Below are positions 58,366-64,000 of a stretch of 64,000 bases of DNA, piece by piece (the stretch's first letter is position 1; each line of letters begins with the position of its first letter). A program made the translations under genes and the position numbers. The DNA is from Lachnospiraceae bacterium (lineage in GTDB: Bacteria > Bacillota > Clostridia > Lachnospirales > Lachnospiraceae). The stretch spans positions 62,001 to 126,000 of the forward strand of contig JAQVHQ010000003.1 in the NCBI GenBank assembly GCA_028696165.1, in the 5' to 3' direction. The notes beneath the pieces are model-generated. The model saw only the letters and a program-made list of their open reading frames with translations, ran no database searches and was not told the origin of the DNA.

Positions 58366-60429
58366 ATGAGGCTGCAGGACAGTATAAGAAGTTTAAAAGG
58401 TGTGGGAGATAAGACCGAGAAGTTATTACACAAGCTTGGGATTACAACCATTCAGGATTTGATATTATATTATCCACGGGAATATGATCTCTATGAACCA
58501 CCTATTGCTATTCGTGATGCAAAAGAAAATCAGAAGACAGCCATACAGGGATTCTTAAACCGGTCTGTTCAGATGAATACCAAAGGAAAAAATACTGTAG
58601 TTACTACACAGCTTCAGGATGGACGTGCAATGCTTTCACTTATATGGTTTCATATGCCTTTCCTTAGAAGCGTACTAAAGAAAGGTTCTGTGTTTATATT
58701 CCGGGGTAAAATTATAAGACAGAAGGATCGTCTGGTAATGGAACAGCCTGAGATTTATACACCGGCGCAATACGAAGAGAAGCTGCATTCTATGCAACCC
58801 ATCTATTCACTGACGAAGGGACTCTCTAATAAAGCGTTGGTGAAGCTGGTAAAGATTGTTTTAGAGGAAGCGCCGGAAGACTTTCAGGAGTATCTTCCCA
58901 ATACTCTTTTACAGCAATATAGTTTAGAACCGTATTGGACAAGTATATGTGCCATGCATTTCCCCATTACTTTTGATGAGTTTAAATTAGCCAGAAGAAG
59001 ACTGGCTTTTGATGAGTTCCTTCTGTTTATTCTGGGACTTGGAAAATTAAAGGAAGAACGCAGTGGACAGGAAAATCCCTATCCGCTTAAGGAAGTATGG
59101 ACCACAGAAAATGTCATGGAAAATCTTCCCTATCGTCTGACACAGGCTCAGATGCAGGTCTGGACACAAGTAGAACAGGATTTAAAAGGCAATCAGCTTA
59201 TGTCACGTTTAATACAGGGAGATGTTGGAAGCGGTAAGACGATACTTGCTTTTCTGGCAATGATTATGGTGGCAGAGAATGGTTATCAAAGTGCTCTGAT
59301 GGTGCCAACAGAAGTTTTGGCTCAGCAGCATTATGAATCGCTGATTAAATTACTGGGTGAAAATAATCTGGAACTTTTCCAACCGGTACTTTTAACTGGT
59401 TCGACAAAGGGAAAAGCACGGAAAGAGATTTATAGTTCTATTGAATCTGGAACTGCAAAGATGATTATTGGAACTCATGCTCTTTTTCAGGAAAAAGTTC
59501 ATTATGATAAACTTGCGCTTGTAATTACCGACGAACAGCATCGGTTCGGAGTAAATCAGCGCAAAGAACTTGCTATAAAGGGTGGGGCACCCAATGTGCT
59601 GGTTATGAGTGCAACACCGATACCCAGAACTCTTGCAATCATTCTATATGGTGATTTGGATATATCGGTAATTGATGAACTTCCAGCCAACAGACTTCCT
59701 ATAAAAAACTGTGTGGTTAATACCGGTTATCGTCCACAGGCTTATCGATTTATTGAAAAAGAAATTTCCAAAGGGCATCAGATTTATATTATATGTCCGA
59801 TGATTGAGCCCAATGAAGAAAGTGATTTGGAAAATGTCACAGAATATGGTGAGATGCTTCGAAAGGAATATCACAATTCTTATATAGTGGATATTTTGCA
59901 TGGAAAGATGTCACCAGATGAAAAGAATCAGATTATGGAACGATTTGCATCCGGTGAAACACAGATTCTTGTGTCTACTACTGTAATAGAAGTTGGGATT
60001 AATGTCCCTAATGCAACTGTTATGATGATAGAAAACGCAGAGAGATTTGGATTAGCACAGCTTCATCAGCTGCGTGGACGTGTAGGAAGAGGCGATGCAC
60101 AATCTTACTGTATCTTTATGCAGGGACAGGATAATGAGGAAACTGTCAAAAGGTTATCTATACTAAATTCTTCCAATGATGGATTTGAAATTGCTGCGAA
60201 GGATATGGAACTTCGCGGACCGGGAGATTTGCTTGGTGTACGTCAAAGTGGTATGATGGACTTTAAAATAGCAGATATCTATCAGGATAGACATATTCTG
60301 GCTCAGGCACAGGAAGCGGCCGGAAGAATTTTATCATCAGATTTTGATCTTGTGGATCCTGAAAATCAGGGGATCAAGCTGCGGCTTGATTTACTGTTGC
60401 GGGGAAGCTTATCGAATCAATCAATCTAA
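58366..60429 (+). CDS. recG: ATP-dependent DNA helicase RecG
   Basis: 687 residues from ATG 58366 (homologues begin at this point; AAGGAGG lies 13 bases upstream and an earlier in-frame start at 58315 would sit in the terminator). N-terminal wedge/OB domain (about 1-250), helicase motif I GDVGSGKT (near 285), DEQH box ITDEQHRFG (near 390), motif VI region QLRGRVGRG (near 570), and a TRG-type C-terminus. It remodels stalled forks and Holliday junctions. Confidence 0.97.
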   Translation: MRLQDSIRSLKGVGDKTEKLLHKLGITTIQDLILYYPREYDLYEPPIAIRDAKENQKTAIQGFLNRSVQMNTKGKNTVVTTQLQDGRAMLSLIWFHMPFLRSVLKKGSVFIFRGKIIRQKDRLVMEQPEIYTPAQYEEKLHSMQPIYSLTKGLSNKALVKLVKIVLEEAPEDFQEYLPNTLLQQYSLEPYWTSICAMHFPITFDEFKLARRRLAFDEFLLFILGLGKLKEERSGQENPYPLKEVWTTENVMENLPYRLTQAQMQVWTQVEQDLKGNQLMSRLIQGDVGSGKTILAFLAMIMVAENGYQSALMVPTEVLAQQHYESLIKLLGENNLELFQPVLLTGSTKGKARKEIYSSIESGTAKMIIGTHALFQEKVHYDKLALVITDEQHRFGVNQRKELAIKGGAPNVLVMSATPIPRTLAIILYGDLDISVIDELPANRLPIKNCVVNTGYRPQAYRFIEKEISKGHQIYIICPMIEPNEESDLENVTEYGEMLRKEYHNSYIVDILHGKMSPDEKNQIMERFASGETQILVSTTVIEVGINVPNATVMMIENAERFGLAQLHQLRGRVGRGDAQSYCIFMQGQDNEETVKRLSILNSSNDGFEIAAKDMELRGPGDLLGVRQSGMMDFKIADIYQDRHILAQAQEAAGRILSSDFDLVDPENQGIKLRLDLLLRGSLSNQSI

Positions 60430-60448
60430 TTTTTATGCAGGTGGGGAC

Positions 60449-61726
60449 ATGGAGAACAATAACAAAAGAAAAAAGCTGACACAAAGAGAACGTGAGGTAC
60501 AGGTTAAAAAACACATTGCCATATTGACAGCAGCAGGTATTGTATGTATTGCAATTGCAGGTACTTTCATATCAAGAAATATTCAAAAAAGCAGAGAGAG
60601 AGCAAATATTCAGGCAGCAAAAGAAGCGGCTCTTCAGGCTGAACAGGAAGCGGAAGCAGCCAAAAAGGCAGAGGAGGCAAGTACTATTACACTCCTTGCA
60701 GCAGGGGATAATATTGGACATGAAAATATTATAAACCTTGCAAAACAACCAGATAATTCTTATGATTTTCATTTTCTGTATGATCAGGTAAAAGACGAGA
60801 TATCCCAGGCTGATATCGCTACGATAATTCAGGAAACGATACTTGTAAAAGATGAGAATAATGTGACTGGATATCCTGAATTTGGGACACCGGTAAGTAT
60901 GGGAGATGCGCTGGTGGATGCGGGCTTTGACGTGATATTAAGTGCTACCAATCATGCCTATGACAAAGGAAGCCAGGGTATACTTGATACTGTATCTTTC
61001 TGGAAGAAACAACATCCGGATATTCCATGTGTTGGTATCACGGATACTCCGGAAGAAAAGGACAGATATACAATTGTTGAAAAAAAAGGTGTTCGTATTG
61101 CAATCATGGATTATACCTATGGTTTAAATATAGAAAACACAGGTGATGATGCATATATGATTAATATGCTCGATGAAGAAACGGTGGGGCCTAAAATTCA
61201 GGAAGCAAAAGCAAACAGTGATTTTCTTATCTTTTATATGCATGCAGGAATTGAAAATGAACATCAACCCAGTGATTATGAAAAATACTGGATGAACTAT
61301 CTGCTTGAACAAGGGGTAGATATAACAATTGCTTCACATTCCCATGTGGTAAGCCCGGTGGAATATCTGACAGATGATAAGGGTCATAAGATGCTTGCCT
61401 ATTATGGATTAGGTAATTTCGCATGTACTCAAAAAACAGTGGATACACTTCTTGGCGGAATTGCAAAGATAACTCTCAAGATTCAGGAAAATGGCGTTGA
61501 AATTTCCGACTATTCCTTTGAACCAATTATTTCGCATTATAATGAGGACTACAGTTCTATTTATATATGCCGTCTAGATGATTATACTGCGGATTTAGCA
61601 GGTGACTGCGGTGTCCATAAATATGATTCCAATACTTTTGACTGTACAAGCCTGAAGAAATCGTTTGAAGAAGCTTTAGAGCTTACGATTACGCCATTAG
61701 ATGATACAAGAATCGGTGAAAGTTAA
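60449..61726 (+). CDS. CapA/PgsA-family (poly-gamma-glutamate synthesis-like) membrane-anchored protein
   Basis: 425 residues from ATG 60449 (GGTGGGG upstream). N-terminal charged stretch, one transmembrane helix (about 26-45), an Ala/Glu/Lys-rich coiled segment (about 50-75), then the PGA_cap calcineurin-like domain: AAGDNIGHENI (near 83), SATNHAYDKGSQGI (near 165) and MHAGIENEHQ, ASHSHVVSPVEYL (near 290). The family lies next to capsule genes in Bacillus, but most Lachnospiraceae copies stand alone and their substrate is unknown. No capBC genes are here. Confidence 0.85.
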   Translation: MENNNKRKKLTQREREVQVKKHIAILTAAGIVCIAIAGTFISRNIQKSRERANIQAAKEAALQAEQEAEAAKKAEEASTITLLAAGDNIGHENIINLAKQPDNSYDFHFLYDQVKDEISQADIATIIQETILVKDENNVTGYPEFGTPVSMGDALVDAGFDVILSATNHAYDKGSQGILDTVSFWKKQHPDIPCVGITDTPEEKDRYTIVEKKGVRIAIMDYTYGLNIENTGDDAYMINMLDEETVGPKIQEAKANSDFLIFYMHAGIENEHQPSDYEKYWMNYLLEQGVDITIASHSHVVSPVEYLTDDKGHKMLAYYGLGNFACTQKTVDTLLGGIAKITLKIQENGVEISDYSFEPIISHYNEDYSSIYICRLDDYTADLAGDCGVHKYDSNTFDCTSLKKSFEEALELTITPLDDTRIGES

Positions 61727-61811
61727 TACGTAAAAGAATCGGTTTTTGATTGAAAAATATGTGAATAATTTGGGGCTTATTCATGGAATTATAAAATATA
61801 TAGTACGAAAC

Positions 61812-61840
61812 TTGCATTTTTTACCAAAATGGGGTAATAT
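61812..61840 (+). promoter_or_regulatory. SigA promoter for the DUF6465-type gene
   Basis: TTGCAT (61812-61817), 17-base spacer, TAATAT (61835-61840), 40 bases before the gene. The rest of 61727-61811 shows nothing clear. Confidence 0.6.
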
Positions 61841-61880
61841 GTGTAAGAAGTTATTGTAAATCGTTTTGAGGAGGAATATT

Positions 61881-62408
61881 ATGTCAGCAAGAAAAACAAC
61901 TACAAAAGCTGCTACAACAACAACTAAGCCAACAACACAAACGAAAGCAGCTGATACTACTGTGGCTAAAGCAACAGAGGTAAAGCCAGCAGCGACTACT
62001 AAAGAAGAGACAAAAACTGTTGAGACAAAGCCAGTTGAAACTAAAAAGGCAGAAGTAAAAACTGCTGAACCTAAAAAGGTTGAAGCAAAAGCAGCAGAAC
62101 CAGTTAAAAAAGAAACTGTAAAGAAAGCTGCACCTGCAAAAGCTGCAACAAAAACTACCGCTAAGAAAGCACCTGCAAAAAAAGCACCTGCAGCAAAAGC
62201 AGCAGTTAAAAATCAGGAAGTATATATTCAGTTCGCTGGAAAAGAAGTACTTGCTAAAGATGTATTAGATAAAGTAAAAGACATCTGGACCAATGAGATG
62301 GGCAAAAAACTTAAAGATATGGAAGATGTTAAAATCTACATAAAACCTGAAGAATATGCAGCTTATTATGTCATCAATCAGGATGTAACAGGAAGTGTTG
62401 ATTTATAA
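61881..62408 (+). CDS. Lys/Ala-rich, histone H1-like protein (DUF6465 type)
   Basis: 175 residues from ATG 61881 after GAGGAGG. Residues about 1-112 are a low-complexity, very basic tract of Thr, Ala, Lys, Pro and Glu (repeats such as [14 protein letters not shown]), like bacterial histone H1-type tails. Residues about 113-175 form a folded-looking acidic/basic domain ([22 protein letters not shown] ... [18 protein letters not shown], not contiguous) of the DUF6465 type common in Lachnospiraceae. DNA or nucleoid binding is plausible from the tail but not demonstrated. Confidence 0.8.
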   Translation: MSARKTTTKAATTTTKPTTQTKAADTTVAKATEVKPAATTKEETKTVETKPVETKKAEVKTAEPKKVEAKAAEPVKKETVKKAAPAKAATKTTAKKAPAKKAPAAKAAVKNQEVYIQFAGKEVLAKDVLDKVKDIWTNEMGKKLKDMEDVKIYIKPEEYAAYYVINQDVTGSVDL

Positions 62409-62419
62409 TTTATCGAAGC

Positions 62420-62447
62420 AAAAAAGCTTGCCGCAGGCAAGCTTTTT
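62420..62447 (+). terminator. Terminator of the DUF6465-type gene
   Basis: AAAAAGCTTGCC (62421-62432) pairs perfectly with GGCAAGCTTTTT (62436-62447), loop GCA. The A-run on its left would also allow termination of the converging SASP gene. Confidence 0.88.
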
Positions 62448-62468
62448 CTTTGTTATTCAGCTTTTGAT

Positions 62469-62690
62469 TTAGAACTGACCGTTCTGGCCGGATGACATCT
62501 GTCTTTCCTGGGCCTCGATCATTTTTTTGACCATATACCCACCAACAGATCCATTCTGTTTTGAAGTTAAATTTCCATTGTATCCATCGGAAAGCGGAAC
62601 ACCTAACTCATTAGCGACTTCAAATTTGAAACGATCCAGCGCACCTTTTGCTTCTGGCACAGCACTCGTATTGCTTGAACGATTTGCCAT
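62469..62690 (-). CDS. Alpha/beta-type small acid-soluble spore protein
   Basis: 73 residues on the - strand. Contains the SASP core: KFEVANELGVPL (germination protease site region, residues about 22-33) and NGSVGGYMVKKMIEAQE (near 46-62), both DNA-binding signatures of the family. It coats spore DNA in the A-like form and protects it from UV and heat, and is degraded at germination. The AAGGAGG site is 9 bases upstream of the ATG. It should be made in the forespore under SigG. Confidence 0.97.
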   Translation of the reverse strand: MANRSSNTSAVPEAKGALDRFKFEVANELGVPLSDGYNGNLTSKQNGSVGGYMVKKMIEAQERQMSSGQNGQF

Positions 62691-62736
62691 AACGAATTGC
62701 CTCCTTTGATTTTGCTTTCTTATTTGGTTACACTGT

Positions 62737-62765
62737 TATTATGTGTTAAAGAACAATGATATAAA
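62737..62765 (-). promoter_or_regulatory. Possible SigG promoter for the SASP gene
   Basis: Reading the - strand: TTTATA (62765-62760), 16-base spacer, CATAATA (62743-62737). The -10 matches SigG CATACTA at six of seven positions; the -35 is weak. Confidence 0.35.
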
Positions 62766-62836
62766 CTAGTATTATATTACAAAGATGTTAATTTTTGTAA
62801 GTTTATAGAAAAATCGTATAAAAATCACAAAAATAA

Positions 62837-62865
62837 TTGCGATTTATTTAGTTATTTGTTATAAT
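62837..62865 (+). promoter_or_regulatory. SigA promoter for the methylglyoxal synthase homologue
   Basis: TTGCGA (62837-62842), 17-base spacer, TATAAT (62860-62865), 34 bases before the gene. Confidence 0.75.
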
Positions 62866-62899
62866 GAAAATAACTTTTAGGATAAAATGAGGTATCGAA

Positions 62900-63310
62900 A
62901 TGAATGTAGGGATTATTGCACACAATAGTAAGAAGAGTTTAATAGAGGATTTTTGCATTGCCTACAAAGGTATTCTCGAGAAGCATGAAGTGTATGCAAC
63001 CGGTACAACGGGACGACGCATCGAAGATGTGACTAATCTGCATGTGCACAAATTTCTTCCGGGAAGTATTGGCGGAGACAAACAGTTTACAGAAATGATT
63101 GAACGAGGAGATATGGATTTAGTTATCTTTTTTTATAATCCATCCATGATTAATCCAAAGGAACCAGACATATCACAAATCATCAGATGCTGTGACCAGT
63201 ACAATATCCCCTTAGCTACCAATATAGGTACAGCTGAGTGTCTTATCTTAAGCTTGCAGCGCGGAGACTTGGATTGGCGTCTGAATATGAAAGAAAATAT
63301 TTATTTTTAA
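62900..63310 (+). CDS. mgsA: Methylglyoxal synthase homologue with altered active-site positions
   Basis: 136 residues, slightly shorter than E. coli MgsA (152). The fold marks are AHNSKK (residues 7-12), YATGTTGR (32-39), GSIGGDKQ (55-62) and NIPLATN. With a constant offset of 11 to E. coli numbering and no gaps, His8 and the catalytic-base Asp60 (Asp71) and Asp90 (Asp101) are kept, but Asp20, Asp91 and His98 are Asn9, Asn80 and Lys87. It may have reduced or altered activity on dihydroxyacetone phosphate. Terminal residues GDLDWRLN are shared with Lachnospiraceae relatives. It lies 9 bases before rsmD. Confidence 0.85.
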   Translation: MNVGIIAHNSKKSLIEDFCIAYKGILEKHEVYATGTTGRRIEDVTNLHVHKFLPGSIGGDKQFTEMIERGDMDLVIFFYNPSMINPKEPDISQIIRCCDQYNIPLATNIGTAECLILSLQRGDLDWRLNMKENIYF

Positions 63311-63319
63311 GGAGTAATT

Positions 63320-64000
<681 letters not shown>

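Overview
The window looks like a contiguous piece of chromosome from a low-to-moderate G+C, spore-forming, acetogenic Firmicute, most likely a Lachnospiraceae acetogen of the Blautia type. The reasons are Wood-Ljungdahl genes (an AcsE-type methyltransferase end, a RACo-like activator, fhs, fchA, folD), an Rnf complex, an [FeFe]-hydrogenase, sporulation genes (spoIVA, gerW, an alpha/beta SASP), Clostridia-type gene neighbourhoods (cmk-ispH-S1; scpA-scpB) and strong AGGAGG ribosome binding sites. The genus is an inference. I see no rRNA, tRNA, CRISPR array, prophage, IS element or other obvious mobile DNA. Almost all genes are on the + strand; only the YprB-like nuclease, rpmB and the SASP gene are on the - strand. 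No gene-free stretch exceeds about 250 bases.

Layout. 1-6.9 kb: carbonyl/methyl branch end (acsE C-terminus, RACo-like activator, DUF3786 protein) and the folate branch of the Wood-Ljungdahl pathway (fhs, fchA, folD, a four-cluster ferredoxin), with RNA hairpins between several of these genes. 7-11.5 kb: a HAD phosphatase, then a short promoter-terminator unit followed by a flavoprotein/[FeFe]-hydrogenase pair. 11.5-17.9 kb: spoIVA, a membrane-anchored MutS-like ATPase, alaS, rpsU. 17.9-26.5 kb: cardiolipin synthase, a CmpB-like membrane protein, two D,D-carboxypeptidases flanking metallophosphoesterase-scpA-scpB-phospholipase C-like genes, and a DivIVA-like protein. 26.6-31.9 kb: a five-gene biotin-dependent sodium-pump cluster with two different carboxyltransferases. 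32-37.9 kb: RpiR regulator, BaiN-like flavoprotein, cmk-ispH-S1, and a convergent YprB-like gene. 38-45.9 kb: CmpB-like gene, rnfCDGEAB, apbE, a NusG-II protein and a Gx transporter. 45.9-55.8 kb: ruvAB, zapA, a U32 protein, an FtsW/RodA-PBP pair, NUDIX, an unrecognised gene, DUF2953-gerW and a 47-codon membrane ORF. 55.8-64 kb: rpmB, Asp23-DAK2 pair, recG, a CapA-like protein, a Lys/Ala-rich DUF6465-type protein, SASP, a methylglyoxal synthase homologue, rsmD and the start of coaD.

How the genes fit together. Formate is activated by Fhs and converted by FchA and FolD to methylene-THF; AcsE passes methyl groups to the corrinoid protein, which the RACo-like protein keeps reduced. The hydrogenase pair, Rnf and the biotin-dependent decarboxylase-type pump probably balance ferredoxin, NAD(P)H and the sodium/proton gradient. 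FolD lacks the usual cyclohydrolase residues, which fits the dedicated cyclohydrolase FchA beside it.

The points most worth a second look are: the SD-masking hairpin in front of spoIVA with a SigE-like -10 inside it; the small promoter-terminator unit in front of the hydrogenase operon; FolD residue losses; the two-carboxyltransferase sodium pump; the Cys-rich tail on RnfE; and a methylglyoxal synthase homologue with three changed active-site positions. All calls come from reading the sequence; no database search was run.
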